Assembly (NCBI GenBank): GCA_003388505.1
Contig: QQVO01000016.1
Location: forward strand, 90,080 to 154,079
Source: Planctomycetota bacterium
GTDB taxonomy: Bacteria > Planctomycetota > Planctomycetia > Planctomycetales > Planctomycetaceae
Direction: 5' to 3'
Length of the DNA: 64,000 nucleotides
Below the pieces are notes generated by a model. The model was given only the letters and a program-made list of their open reading frames with translations, made no database searches and had not been told where the DNA came from. Numbering within the stretch: the stretch's first letter is position 1; each line of letters starts with the position of its first letter. Below are positions 27,584 through 38,100 of this stretch, one piece after another. Both the position numbers and the translations under genes were made by a program.

Positions 27584-27670
27584 TGTGCCATGAGGCAAGC
27601 GTTGGCCCGCACTTGTCGCCTTGGCATTCAGCGTTTCGAGTGCTTAGCACTCGAAACGCGTTTTTTTTTT
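27584..27670 (+). ncRNA. Candidate sigma54-dependent small RNA
   Basis: The interval from the predicted sigma54 start to the end of the T-run is 87 nt and contains no plausible coding frame with a ribosome site. It folds readily: TGCCA (27586-27590) and AGGC (27593-27596) pair with GCCT (27618-27621) and TGGCA (27622-27626) around a two-base bulge. An inner CAAG/CTTG pair follows, and then the 13-bp terminator stem. A separate promoter, a compact fold and a terminator with ten U residues are the standard signs of a bacterial trans-acting sRNA. No known RNA family is recognised. Confidence 0.6.
27631..27670 (+). terminator. Strong intrinsic terminator
   Basis: A perfect 13-bp stem (GCGTTTCGAGTGC at 27631-27643 with its complement at 27647-27659) closes on a 3-nt TTA loop and is followed by G and ten T residues. 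It is the only textbook intrinsic terminator I see in the window. It is 390 bp beyond the exporter stop, past a MITE-like element, so it fits the predicted small RNA better than the exporter operon. Confidence 0.92.
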
Positions 27671-28049
27671 GCGCTGACTTCTCCCGCCGGCCTCCTGCTT
27701 CCCGTCGGCCACTCCGCAAGATCGTCCCGGCTCGCGATCCATTCACACGGCGGCATCTCGCGTCTCAGAATCGGACGGACGGACGACGCACCCCCACTCC
27801 TTCCAGCCGATTCTCGCTGCTCTTCCATTCGAGCGCCGACTGGCATCCACCTCGGCCCGCGCATATCATGAACAGCGGTTGGTCGCCGGACTTCAGCGGA
27901 TTCCCTGTTCACGCGCGATCGTTGATCAGACCTGTGAAGCGGCGTACGGGCGGCATCCGCTTGCGAACCAACGGGCCACTAAGATCTAAGATCGACGGGC
28001 GGCGGCCGGTTCTGTGAATCGGTCGCCCGGCAACTCAAAATAGACCACC

Positions 28050-29090
28050 ATGCTCCTGTTCGTCATTCGAGTCGTCTACATCCTGGTCTGCACGGGCGCA
28101 GCCGCGACATACACGCTGGGACAGGGCACCGGCGCCCCGAAAGTGGTGACCGACCATCCCGTCACCTCATTCCTCGTCATGTTGGCGATCGGATTGTCGG
28201 CGCTGCTGATCGACGTCCTCATCCCCCGCAAACGGGTCGAAGTGGCGTCTTCGATCTACATCGGCCTGCTGATCGGCGTCCTGCTCAGTTACCTCTTCAA
28301 CCTCGCGCTGCGCCCCCTCTTCGCCATGCACGAACTGTTCGGCAGCGAAGGCGCCGCGTTTCAGGGCGGAGCCACGCTGCTGACGCTGATTATCCTGCCC
28401 TATCTCTGTATCACCTTCCTGCTCCAGACGAGGGACGATTTCCGCTTCGTCATCCCCTACGTCGAGTTCTCACGCGAATTGAAGGCGGGACGCCCCCTCA
28501 TCCTCGACAGCAGCGCCTTGATCGACGGCCGCGTCGCAGACGTGATCGACACCCACATGATCGACGGGCAACTGCTCGTACCGCAGTTCATCCTGCAGGA
28601 GGTGCAGGACATCGCCGACAGCCACGACAAAGTCCGCCGCAGTCGCGGACGCCGCGGGCTCGATGTCCTCAAACGCATCCAGTCCGACCCGAAAGTCGAA
28701 GTTCGAATCGTCGAATCAGACGCCGCCAACGGCAGATCGGTCGACCAGCGGCTGATTGAAATCTCCAAGCAGACCAACGGCCGCCTGGTCACCAACGACC
28801 TCAACCTCAACAAGCTCGCCGGCGTCCAGGGAGTTCCGGTCGTCAACCTGAACGACGTCTCCAACGCTCTCAAACCGAAGTTCATCCCCGGCGAGCACGT
28901 CCGCATCCGCCTCATCAAGGAAGGCGAATCCCCCGGTCAGGGCGTCGGCTACCTGGACGACGGCACGATGGTCGTCGTCGAATCAGGCAGCACTGAGGTC
29001 GGTAACGAAGTCGACACCGTCGTCACCAGCGTCCTGCAGAACAGCGCCGGACGCATGCTCTTCTGCCGTTTGGCGCTGGAAGAGAAATGA
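28050..29090 (+). CDS. Membrane-anchored PIN-TRAM domain protein (YacL-like)
   Basis: A 346-aa protein with four N-terminal membrane helices (about residues 1-22, 38-56, 65-88 and 105-125), then a PIN nuclease-like domain starting [18 protein letters not shown], with further acidic sites in LQEVQDIAD and [11 protein letters not shown]-terminal TRAM domain (about 278-340, [11 protein letters not shown]...[14 protein letters not shown]) is a predicted RNA-binding fold. The PIN acidic residues are present, so it could be an active RNase. It overlaps the cyclase gene by 4 bp (ATGA). Placement in front of terpenoid genes does not by itself explain its role. Confidence 0.88.
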   Translation: MLLFVIRVVYILVCTGAAATYTLGQGTGAPKVVTDHPVTSFLVMLAIGLSALLIDVLIPRKRVEVASSIYIGLLIGVLLSYLFNLALRPLFAMHELFGSEGAAFQGGATLLTLIILPYLCITFLLQTRDDFRFVIPYVEFSRELKAGRPLILDSSALIDGRVADVIDTHMIDGQLLVPQFILQEVQDIADSHDKVRRSRGRRGLDVLKRIQSDPKVEVRIVESDAANGRSVDQRLIEISKQTNGRLVTNDLNLNKLAGVQGVPVVNLNDVSNALKPKFIPGEHVRIRLIKEGESPGQGVGYLDDGTMVVVESGSTEVGNEVDTVVTSVLQNSAGRMLFCRLALEEK

Positions 29091-31015
29091 CGCTCCTCCG
29101 CGAGCGGGATCGACTAGCAGACTGCTACCGGTCCGCCAGGCAGGCCTTGCTCGACGAATTGACGCCCGACGGCCATTGGGAAGGAGAACTCTCGACCTCC
29201 GCGCTCTCCACCGCCACCGCCGTCATGGCGCTCGAATTGATGCGCCGCGAGGGACGCGTCGAATCAGTCAGCGGCCGCTCCACCCAGGAACTGATCACCG
29301 GCGGCATCGACTGGCTCGCAGCCCACCAGAACAACGACGGCGGCTGGGGCGACACCGTCAAAAGCCTCAGCAACATCTCGACGACGTTTCTCGCCCGCGC
29401 CGTCTTCCGCGCTACGGAATCGGAGGATCGATACCGCTCCACCGTCGACGCAGCCGTCGGCTACATCGATCGCGCCGGCGGCGTTCCGGCCGTCATCACC
29501 CGCTACGGCAAAGACCGCACGTTCTCGATCCCGATCCTCACGCACTGCGCCCTGGCCGGACTCGTGGAGTGGCGCGAAATCCCGCGTCTCCCGTTTGAAC
29601 TCGCCTGCGTCCCCGCCCGGTTCTACAAAACCGTGCGATTGCCGGTCGTCAGTTACGCGCTCCCCGCGCTGATCGCGATCGGCCAGGTCCGCCATCATCA
29701 CGGCAAACCCTGGAATCCGGTCACGCGGTCGCTGCGCGCTGTGGCACAGCGACCGAGCCTGAACGTTCTCGAGCGGATTCAGCCCGAGAACGGCGGATTC
29801 CTCGAAGCCACTCCCCTGACCAGCTTCGTGACCATGAGCCTCGCCGGCATGGGACTCACAGAGCACCCGGTCGCCCGGAACGGACTGCAATTCATCGTCG
29901 ACTCCGTGCGCGAAGACGGAAGTTGGCCGATCGACACCAATCTGGCGACCTGGGTCACCACGCTCGCCGTCAACGCCCTGCAGGGAGACCTGCCCGAGGA
30001 CCGCAAAAAACCGATCCTCCGCTGGCTCCTCGACCAGCAATACAAAACGGTCCATCCCTACACCAACGCCGCCCCCGGCGGCTGGGCCTGGACCGACCTC
30101 CCCGGCGGCGTCCCGGACGCCGACGACACACCGGGAGCAATCCTGGCGCTGCTCAACCTGGCGAGCGGGGGGCGTCAGCCCCCCGATGCTTTCGAGGCAC
30201 ATTCCGCCACGACCGAGGGGCTGACGCCCCCCACCCGCCAGTCGATCCTCGATTCGGAATTGTCGACTGCGGCGAGCGACGCTGTTCTCGCGGGCGTTCA
30301 CTGGCTGTGCGATCTCCAAAACCGCGACGGAGGCTTTCCGACGTTTTGCAGGGGGTGGGGCAAACTTCCATTCGACCGGAGTTCGGCTGACATAACTGCG
30401 CATGCACTGCGAGCCCTTCTGAGGCTGGATGCTCCTCGACGCGCGTATCTCGCGGCAAACCCTGGCGGGAAAATGCGGCTCCACCGTAGCCAAAAGCGCC
30501 TGACCCGTTCAGTTGGCTGGGGGTTTCGATTTCTCAGCGGATCCCAGAATCCGGACGGTTCCTGGCTCCCGCTCTGGTTCGGCAATCAGCACGCGGCGGG
30601 CGAAGAAAACCCCACCTACGGGACGGCGAAAGTGCTCGCTGCCTATCGCGAAGCGGGATGCCTCGATTCTCCAGAGGCCCAACGGGGTTTACATTGGCTG
30701 CGCACCGCACAAAACGAAGACGGAGGCTGGGGCGCGGGCCCCCCAACGCCCTCCAGCGTCGAGGAAACCGCGCTCGCCGTCGAAATCCTTTGCAGCGATC
30801 CGCTCAGCGAATCCGCAGCCGCCCGAGGCTTGACCTGGCTCATGCAACGCTTCGAAGACGGCTCCTGGCGCAACCCCTCCCCAATCGGTTTCTATTTTGC
30901 CAGATTATGGTACTTTGAAAACCTGTACCCGATGATAATGACCGCGGCAGCGCTCCAGACCGCACACCACCGGTTCGCCGCCCGACCGGAAACAAACAGA
31001 CCCCAGCCTGATTGA
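29087..31015 (+). CDS. Squalene-hopene-cyclase-like class II terpene cyclase
   Basis: A 642-aa protein of the squalene/oxidosqualene cyclase superfamily, close to the usual 630 residues. The catalytic DxDD motif is D344-A-D-D347 (within PDADDTPG). At least five QW-type repeats can be read: [48 protein letters not shown] and NEDGGWGAG. It ends in [16 protein letters not shown], like bacterial hopene cyclases. It probably converts squalene or a related polyprene to a pentacyclic or shorter ring product; the product cannot be stated. Residues about 358-385 (SGGRQPPD...EGLTPPT) are encoded by an inserted palindrome and are likely a surface loop. It overlaps the PIN-TRAM gene. Confidence 0.88.
   Translation: MTLLRERDRLADCYRSARQALLDELTPDGHWEGELSTSALSTATAVMALELMRREGRVESVSGRSTQELITGGIDWLAAHQNNDGGWGDTVKSLSNISTTFLARAVFRATESEDRYRSTVDAAVGYIDRAGGVPAVITRYGKDRTFSIPILTHCALAGLVEWREIPRLPFELACVPARFYKTVRLPVVSYALPALIAIGQVRHHHGKPWNPVTRSLRAVAQRPSLNVLERIQPENGGFLEATPLTSFVTMSLAGMGLTEHPVARNGLQFIVDSVREDGSWPIDTNLATWVTTLAVNALQGDLPEDRKKPILRWLLDQQYKTVHPYTNAAPGGWAWTDLPGGVPDADDTPGAILALLNLASGGRQPPDAFEAHSATTEGLTPPTRQSILDSELSTAASDAVLAGVHWLCDLQNRDGGFPTFCRGWGKLPFDRSSADITAHALRALLRLDAPRRAYLAANPGGKMRLHRSQKRLTRSVGWGFRFLSGSQNPDGSWLPLWFGNQHAAGEENPTYGTAKVLAAYREAGCLDSPEAQRGLHWLRTAQNEDGGWGAGPPTPSSVEETALAVEILCSDPLSESAAARGLTWLMQRFEDGSWRNPSPIGFYFARLWYFENLYPMIMTAAALQTAHHRFAARPETNRPQPD
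30167..30232. repeat. Palindromic element inserted in frame in the cyclase gene
   Basis: A 16-bp unit, GGGGGGCGTCAGCCCC (30167-30182), returns as its exact reverse complement at 30217-30232, with 34 bp between. The first copy is itself a 7-bp-arm hairpin. The whole 66 bp equals 22 codons and keeps the frame open, adding a Gly/Pro-rich loop between two cyclase helices. It resembles palindromic elements that have colonised coding DNA in Rickettsia. Confidence 0.85.
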
Positions 31016-31087
31016 CGTTGCCGCCCGCGCAATCCGCCCGGCGCAGCACGACTCACCGCAGCGACCCCACCCCACGAGGAATCGACG

Positions 31088-32971
31088 TTGGATATCGCCG
31101 CCCCCCTCGAGTCGACACCCGTCTCGTCAAACCCCCCTTCGGCCACCGGTTCCACCTCTCCCACACCGGACCCGGCCGACGACGTGACGCCGAAAAAACG
31201 GAAGGGCCGCCGGCGCAGCACCAGTCATCTCAAGGCCGTGCCGGAAACGCTGGCGCTGCGCGAACAGATCAGAGCCGCGGCCGAAACACTGGCGGCCCCC
31301 CTCGCCACAGGCGAACCGTTCACTAAAGATGAACTCGAGCAGATGGCCCGCAAGCTGCTCGCCGAAATGGAGCAACCCGAGAAGTTCCTCGGCTTCACCA
31401 TGGTCCTGCTGGGCAACTACTACTGGAAACGGCAGTTGCTCGCCGTGCCGTTCGAGCGGCGGATGCTGCTCTTGCCCCACTGTCTCAAGCACGCTGAAGG
31501 CTGTCCGGCCGACTACGACGAATTCGGCCTCGATTGCGAAAAATGCGGCGCCTGCTCAATCGCCGATTACAAAGTCCGCGCCGAGGAACTCGGCTACAAG
31601 GTGCTCGTCGCCGAAGGCTCCCCGATCGTCCTCAAAATCATCGTCGAGGGCTACGTCGATGGAATCGTCGGCGTCGCCTGCTTGAACGTCCTCGAAAAAG
31701 CGATCGACAAGGTTCTTCTCGCCGGCGTGCCCTCCTTCGCCATCCCGCTCCACTCCGGCGACTGCAAAAACACGTCGCTCGACGAGGCCTGGGTCTGGGA
31801 GGTGCTGGAGAAGTACGAGCCGCTCCCCGAACCGCCCACCACCAGTTACGTCCCCGTCATGCGCGCAGCGAACTCGATATTTCGCGACGATTTCGAGCGC
31901 TTGCTGCCGCGCACTCGCAGCGCCTCCCCGGAGAAGGCGGCCAGCCCCCTCGGCAAAACCGAGGATGTTTCCTACGACTGGCTGGCCAACGGCGGAAAAC
32001 GGTTTCGCCCCTTCATCACGCTCGCCGCATACGACGCCGTCAAAGGCGAGCGTTCGATCAGAGCGGACGAAGAGCACGGCGACATCGCCGAATTTCCGGA
32101 CGCCGTCTCCCGCGTCGCCATGGCAATCGAGGCCTTTCACAAAGCGTCGCTCGTGCACGACGACATCCAGGACGACGACCTGTTCCGCTACGGCCGCGAA
32201 ACGCTGCACCGCAGCGAGGGCATGGGCCCGGCGATCAACATCGGCGACTATCTGATCGGTCTCGGCTACCGGCTGATTCACGGCTGCGGCGCCGAATTCG
32301 GCTCGGAAGCGGCCTGCGACATTCTCGACAGCATGTCCACCGCGCACCTCCGCCTCTGCGACGGCCAGGGGGCCGAGATGGCCTGGCAGAACGATCCCGA
32401 CTGGTCCCTCACGCCCCTCGACGCCTTGCAGATCTACGCCCTCAAAACCTCTCCGGCATTCGAAGCAGCACTTTACGCCGGCCTCCGGCTGGCCGGGACG
32501 ACCGAAAAATACCGTGAAATGGTCCCCGCGTTCTGCCGGCAACTCGGTGTCGGGTTCCAGATCCTCAACGACCTCAAAGACTGGCGCGGCGACGCAAACA
32601 ACAAACTCGTCGCCGGGCAGGATGCCCTGGCGCTCCGCCCCACCCTGCTGCTCGCCTTCGCGCTCCAGGGGGCCGACGACGCCGGAAAGCGCGAACTCCA
32701 GCAGATTTTCGAAAGCGACGAGAACGACCACAGCCGGCTGACCAGACTGCGCTCGCTCTTTCACGCCAGCGGTGCATTCCAAAAAGCCGACGCACTCGTC
32801 GAGAAATCCCGCGAGAGGGCCGAGGCGCTCGCGGACGACGTCGAACCCGAAGGCCTCCGGCGGCTGATGTACTTCCTCGTCGACACCGTCCTCGCCGAAG
32901 AAGAAGAACCACTCCCAACCGCCGCCGTCCCCTTGGTCACACTGCCAATCGTCGAACCCGTCGGCGCATAG
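31088..32971 (+). CDS. DUF116 / polyprenyl diphosphate synthase fusion
   Basis: A 627-aa protein in two parts. The N-terminal part has a Pro/Ser-rich start, a basic patch (KKRKGRRR), then DUF116 with [12 protein letters not shown] and [13 protein letters not shown], giving a cysteine cluster that may bind metal or an Fe-S centre. The C-terminal part is a trans-prenyltransferase with GGKRFRP, the first Asp-rich motif DDIQDDD, and a second one read as NDLKD, with the first Asp replaced by Asn. It would make the prenyl chain used by the cyclase encoded 72 bp upstream. TTG at 31088 is taken as start because GAGGA is about eight bases before it. The fusion is discussed under findings. Confidence 0.87.
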   Translation: MDIAAPLESTPVSSNPPSATGSTSPTPDPADDVTPKKRKGRRRSTSHLKAVPETLALREQIRAAAETLAAPLATGEPFTKDELEQMARKLLAEMEQPEKFLGFTMVLLGNYYWKRQLLAVPFERRMLLLPHCLKHAEGCPADYDEFGLDCEKCGACSIADYKVRAEELGYKVLVAEGSPIVLKIIVEGYVDGIVGVACLNVLEKAIDKVLLAGVPSFAIPLHSGDCKNTSLDEAWVWEVLEKYEPLPEPPTTSYVPVMRAANSIFRDDFERLLPRTRSASPEKAASPLGKTEDVSYDWLANGGKRFRPFITLAAYDAVKGERSIRADEEHGDIAEFPDAVSRVAMAIEAFHKASLVHDDIQDDDLFRYGRETLHRSEGMGPAINIGDYLIGLGYRLIHGCGAEFGSEAACDILDSMSTAHLRLCDGQGAEMAWQNDPDWSLTPLDALQIYALKTSPAFEAALYAGLRLAGTTEKYREMVPAFCRQLGVGFQILNDLKDWRGDANNKLVAGQDALALRPTLLLAFALQGADDAGKRELQQIFESDENDHSRLTRLRSLFHASGAFQKADALVEKSRERAEALADDVEPEGLRRLMYFLVDTVLAEEEEPLPTAAVPLVTLPIVEPVGA

Positions 32972-32986
32972 CGACGCCCCCCCGTA

Positions 32987-33008
32987 CCACGGCCTTCCAA
33001 GGCCGTGG
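32987..33008. repeat. Near-perfect palindrome between convergent genes
   Basis: CCACGGCCTT and AAGGCCGTGG pair around two bases. It lies 16 bp after the prenyl-synthase stop and before the - strand DUF1501 gene. The position suits a two-way transcription stop, but there is no T-run on either side. Confidence 0.65.
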
Positions 33009-33077
33009 CCCCAATCTCGCCGACGAATGCGGACAGTGGGGAAACTCGTCCCCCAACCAGCGGCGAAGCCGCGAAAG

Positions 33078-33122
33078 CAGGTAGCCGTGAGCGTAAGCTC
33101 ATGGAATTCGAGGCGCTACCTG
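33078..33122. repeat. CAGGTAGC/GCTACCTG hairpin repeat
   Basis: Eight-bp perfect arms (33078-33085 and 33115-33122) enclose an inner hairpin, GTGAGC with GCTCAT. It lies between the convergent genes ending at 32971 and 33157. It is noncoding and of the REP type common in the rest of the window. Confidence 0.6.
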
Positions 33123-33156
33123 ATAAGACCGAGCCGCGAACGCGGCGCCAGCAAAC

Positions 33157-34566
33157 TCACGCCAGAACATCTCGCACCACCCGCGCCGGCTCCACGCCCG
33201 TCAGCCGCATGTCCAACCCCTGGTGCTTGACCGTCTGCCGGTTGTGATCGATCCCGAGCAGATGCAGCATCGTGGCGTGCAGATCCCGCACATGCACCGG
33301 ATTCTCCGTCGCGAAGTAACCAAGTTCGTCGGTCCCTCCGTACGTCACGCCACCCTTCACGCCGCCCCCCGCCAGCCACATCGAAAAGCCCCGCATATGG
33401 TGATCGCGGCCCGGTTCCTGGCCCTTCCCCTGGAACATCGGCGTGCGGCCGAACTCGCCCCCCCAGATGACAAGCGTGTCGTCCAGCAGCCCGCGCTGCT
33501 TGAGGTCCGTCACCAATGCGGCGCTCGGCCGGTCGCACAGCCCGCAGCACGTATTCATGTACCGGACGAGATCGCCGTGATGGTCCCAGCCGCGATGGTA
33601 AAGCTGCACGAACCGCACACCCCGCTCGATCAGCCGTCGGGCCAGCAGGCAGTTCGCGGCGAATGACCCGTCAGGACCTTCGGTGGCCCCGTACAGTTCG
33701 CGAACATGCTGCGGCTCGTCCGAGAAGTCCATCAGGTCCGGAATGCTCGTCTGCATCCGGAACGCCAGTTCATACTGCGCGATCCGTGTTTCGATTTCCG
33801 GATTCCGAACCGTCTCGTACCGCTCCTGATTGAGCCTCCGAACGGTATCGACCAGCGCCCGTTGCCCCTCGCGCGATATGCCGGGAGGATTGCCGACGTA
33901 ATGCACCGGGTCTCCCGTCGAATAGAACTGCACGCCCTGATACCGGCTGGGAAGAAACCCCGCGCCCCATTGCCGGGAGGAGATCGGCTGCGGATTGCGG
34001 CCCCCTTCGCTCGTCATCACCACAAAGCCCGGCAGATTCTCCGTTTCCGCTCCCAGCCCGTAAGTCACCCAGGCCCCCATGCTGGGACGCCCGGAGATCG
34101 ACGTGCCGGTGTTCATCACCGTATGGGCCGGATCATGATTGATCTGGTCGGTGTGCATCGAGCGGATAATGGCGATGTCATCCGCAATGCCGGCCGTATA
34201 GGGCAGAATGTCAGCAATCTCCTGACCCGACTCGCCGTGCCGGCGAAAGCCGAACAGCGGCCCCAGGCACTTCAGTTCGTGCCCCTGCAACTGCGCAATC
34301 GGCTGCCCCTTCGTGAACGACTCCGGAATCGGCTGTCCGTCCAATTCGGCCAGCTTAGGCTTGTAGTCGAACGTCTCCAGATGCGAAGGCCCCCCCGACA
34401 TATACAGGAAGATAACCCGCTTCGCCTTTGCCATCCGATGCGGCAACGATGCCTCGGTCTCCGCGCGCGCCGCTTCTCGGCCCAACAGCGACGAGAGCGC
34501 CGCCGCGCCGACGCTGACGGAAGTGCGGGAAAGAAATGCGCGACGATACAGGTCGGTCGGATTCAT
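33157..34566 (-). CDS. Tat-exported DUF1501 protein, without an adjacent cytochrome partner
   Basis: A 469-aa DUF1501 protein. Tat-type start NPTDLYRRAFLSRTSVSVGAAAL; motifs SGGPSHLETFDYKP, SMHTDQINHDPAH, GWDHHGDLV, WGGEFGRTPMFQG, GRDHHMRGF and LLGIDHNRQTVKHQG. ATG at 34566 is preferred, with GGAGAG upstream; a 27-codon in-frame extension lacks a signal-like sequence. Unlike the other four, no PSCyt1/DUF1549 gene is next to it: its neighbours are the convergent prenyl-synthase operon and the divergent dehydrogenase fusion. Confidence 0.9.
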   Translation of the reverse strand: MNPTDLYRRAFLSRTSVSVGAAALSSLLGREAARAETEASLPHRMAKAKRVIFLYMSGGPSHLETFDYKPKLAELDGQPIPESFTKGQPIAQLQGHELKCLGPLFGFRRHGESGQEIADILPYTAGIADDIAIIRSMHTDQINHDPAHTVMNTGTSISGRPSMGAWVTYGLGAETENLPGFVVMTSEGGRNPQPISSRQWGAGFLPSRYQGVQFYSTGDPVHYVGNPPGISREGQRALVDTVRRLNQERYETVRNPEIETRIAQYELAFRMQTSIPDLMDFSDEPQHVRELYGATEGPDGSFAANCLLARRLIERGVRFVQLYHRGWDHHGDLVRYMNTCCGLCDRPSAALVTDLKQRGLLDDTLVIWGGEFGRTPMFQGKGQEPGRDHHMRGFSMWLAGGGVKGGVTYGGTDELGYFATENPVHVRDLHATMLHLLGIDHNRQTVKHQGLDMRLTGVEPARVVRDVLA

Positions 34567-34784
34567 GTGGCAATCACTCTCCACTTGGACGCTCGCTCGG
34601 CCGTCTCGGAGATTATACGCGATCGCGTCGCTTTGGTTCAGGGCCACCGCAACTGAAGCCGACCCACTCCGTGCGTGTTTCAGGGAGGTTGCACCCCGAC
34701 AAACGTGTCTTGTCTAATGACGTGAAACCCGCCAAGCGAGAGACGATGCCGGGACAGTCACGAAAACCAACCGGACATTGGTCG

Positions 34785-34990
34785 CCGGGTGCCACTGGCG
34801 TCTCGCCAGTGCGATTCACCAACAACGATCGAACCGATCAGAATCAACGTCCTCAATCACCCCGCCTATGTCACACCACAAGCAACACCGGGTGCCACTG
34901 GCGTTCCGCCAGTGCGATTCACCAACATCGATCGGACCGTCAAGATTCTCGTCCTCAAACACCTTGCTCACGTCACACCACAAGCAGAGC
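34785..34990. repeat. Two tandem copies of the GTGCCACTGG repeat
   Basis: Two units of about 103 bp begin at 34785 and 34888, each starting CCGGGTGCCACTGGCG and ending near GTCACACCACAAGCA. The start of each unit forms a CACTGGCG/CGCCAGTG hairpin. They fill much of the 578-bp gap between the divergent genes at 34566 and 35145; the + strand frame runs open through them but has no sign of being translated. Confidence 0.85.
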
Positions 34991-35144
34991 AAACAACGCC
35001 ACGAACCGTGCTGCCGGCTCAAGTTCAACTTCTCAGCCCCAACGCCCCCCCGCCGAACGCTACGACCACCCCCACAGTTCGTCTGTAACGGGTGCAGATT
35101 CGCCGACCGAAACCAGACACCGTCCAGAAACATCCGAACAAAAC

Positions 35145-38100
35145 ATGCCCGTTCGCTTGCGCTCCGTGTGGAAGATCCTGTTCGTCCTCAGCGCCGTCGC
35201 TGGTGGAGAATCACAGGCACTCGCCCAATCCGTCCCCGTCGAGCCGGCCGTCGACAGTGAAGAACTCTTCTTCACACCGGAGGGCTTCGACGCCGTCGGC
35301 GTGCCCAGGACCGCAGACGGCAAAGACGCCGGCACCCTGCAGATCACCATCCGCGACGCAGCGACGGGAAAACCCACGCCCTGCCGCGTGAACGTCGTCG
35401 GTCCCGACGGCAACTACTACGAACCGGCCGAGAATCGCCTCACCAGATACAGCCTGACGGGCGTCTGGCCCGAATCGGGCTGGGGCAACCGGCAGGGCAA
35501 AGCCCCGTTTCGGTATCTGGGTCGGTTCTTCTACACCACCGGCCAGGCCACCGTCCGCGTGCCGCCGGGACCGGTCCGCGTCGAAGTCTGGAAAGGGTTC
35601 GAATACAAACCGATCACCGCCTCGCTCGACGTCCCGGCCAAACAAACCCGCCAGGTGGAACTGTCGCTCGAAGAAGAGATCCCCACAACGCAGCTCGGCT
35701 ACTACTCCGGCGATCCCCACATCCACATCGCTCGGGAAGATGCAGAAGATGACGAAATCATCTTCGACCTCATGCAGGCCGAAGAAATCCGTTACGGCAC
35801 GCTGCTCGGTTACAACGATCCGGCCGGCCCCTATGCAGGATTCATGGAACAGCTCGATTCCCCCCAGTACCGAGGACTCGGAGAAAAATCGATCGCCACC
35901 CGCGACGGATATGCAATCATCTCAGGCCAGGAGTATCGCACTTCAACGTTCGGGCACCTCAATCTCTTCCTCCGCGACGACATCGTCTTCCCCGGTGAGA
36001 GCTTCAACGCCGACAACTGGCCCGTCTATGGAAACGTCGGCCACGAGACTATCGACCTGGGCGGGTACGCCTTCTACGCCCACGGAGGCTACGCGCAGGA
36101 AATCTATGCCGACTTCGTTCAGGGAGCCGTCAACGGCGTCGAACTCCTCCAGTTCGGCGTCTACCGCGGCATCGGCCTGACCGACTGGTACCACATCCAC
36201 AACATCGGCTACCGCTTTCCGGCAGTCGGCGCCTGCGACTTCCCCGCCTGCCGCAAACTGGGCGACTGCAAGACCTACGTGGAACTGACCGACGATCAGA
36301 CCTTCCCCGCCTGGCTGGAGGGAGCCGCAGCCGGAAAAAGCTTCGTCACCACCGGGCCGATTCTGCTGCTCGAAGTGAACGGCGAAAAACCCGGCGGGAT
36401 GATTCACAGCGACGAGGACTCCGTCAACGCGACCGCGCGCGTCCGCGTCAAGTCGGTCGTCGCCCCCGTCACCGACATCCAGTTGATCGTCAACGGCGAA
36501 GTCGTCGAGCAGCGAAAGGTCTCAAAAGAGGACGGTCTCGGCGAATGGCTGGAACTCGAAGTCCCCCTCGAGGTGAGTCAATCGTCCTGGGTGGCGGCGC
36601 GGGCCTTCTCCACCTCCGAAGGCGGCGCGCCGGATGCCGAGTCGCACACCAATCCGGTCTACATCTACTTGGGCGGGGCCGCCCCCTTCAGCCAGGAGTC
36701 GCTCGACATTCTCGTCGCCGAGATCGACAAGCAGATCGCGCGCCATTCGTCCCGCCAGTTTCCGGAGCAGTCCCAGGTGCTGAATTACTTTCAGCGCTCA
36801 CGCGACATTCTGATGAAAATCCGCGCCAGCGGAGGACTCACGTCCGATTTCGATCCCCGCAAGCTGGCCGAGGTCACCGCCCGCCTCGAACTCGACGGCA
36901 GCGTGCGGATGCCGACCGATGCGGAACTCGCCGAATTCCTGAAGCCCGTCCCCGCGAAACCGCCCGCAGAGGCCTTGCAGACCTTCGAAACGATCGACGG
37001 CTTCGAGATGCAACTTGTCGCGGCCGAACCGCTCGTCGTCGACCCCATCGCGGCCGCATTCGACGAGAACGGCAACCTGTACGTCTGCGAAATGCGCGAC
37101 TATCCCTACAAGCCCGCCGAGGGAGGCGTACCGATCGGAACGCTCCGTTTTCTCAGAGACACCGACGGAGACGGCCGCTTCGATGAGAGCCACATCTTCG
37201 CGGACGAACTCTTGTGGGCCGGGGGCGTCGCCCCGTGGAAGGGAGGCGTCTTCGTCGCCGCTCCCCCCGACATCTGGTATCTGAAAGACACCGACGGAGA
37301 CCACCGCGCCGACCTTCGGCGGAAGGTCTACACCGGGTTCGGCACCGAAAACCAGCAAGCGCTGCTCAACAACCTGCAGATGGGGCTCGACTTCAAGATC
37401 TACGGCTCGACCGCCGGCAACGGCGGCACGATTACCACCGTCGACGATCCCGAGGCGGCGCCCGTCTCGGTCAACGGCCGAGATTTCCGGTTCGATCCCG
37501 TCACCGGCAAGTTCGAGTCCATCACCGGTACAATCCAGTTCGGCAATACCTTCGACGACTGGGGCAACCGCTTCCTCTGCAGCGAATCGCAGCCTCTGCA
37601 TCATGTCGTCCTCCCGCAGGAATATCTGGTCCGCAATCCGTTCCTGTCGGTCTCGCAGGTGATTCAGAACATCGCCCCCGGCCCGGTGCCGATCTATCGC
37701 ATCAGCCCGGTCGAACGCTGGCGGCATATTCGCAGCAGCCGCCGGATCGCATCCAACTCCCGGCTCTCCACGGCCGCAGGAGCCAGCCATCACGTCATCG
37801 ACGCCGCCGCCGGCGTCACCATCTATCGCGGCGGCGCGTATCCCCCTGAATTCTACGGCAACGTCTTTCTCGGCGACGGCCAGAACAACCTCATCCACCG
37901 CCGCAAGCTGGTCCCCAACGGCGTGACCTTCACCTCAGAACGAATCGATGAGGAAACCGAGATCGTCCGTTCATCCGACATCTGGTTCCGTCCGGTCAAC
38001 TTCGTCAACGCCCCCGACGGAACACTCTACGTCCTCGACATGAGCCGCGAAGTCCTCGAAGCGATCCATATCCCGCTCGACGTCGTCAAACACCTCGACC

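Noticed and set aside
27515..28017. Open frames across the sRNA and terminator region
   Set aside because: They cross a perfect intrinsic terminator with ten T residues and have no ribosome sites.
34536..35144. 203-codon N-terminal extension of the dehydrogenase fusion
   Set aside because: Encoded by tandem repeat DNA; a clear signal peptide begins at the ATG at 35145.
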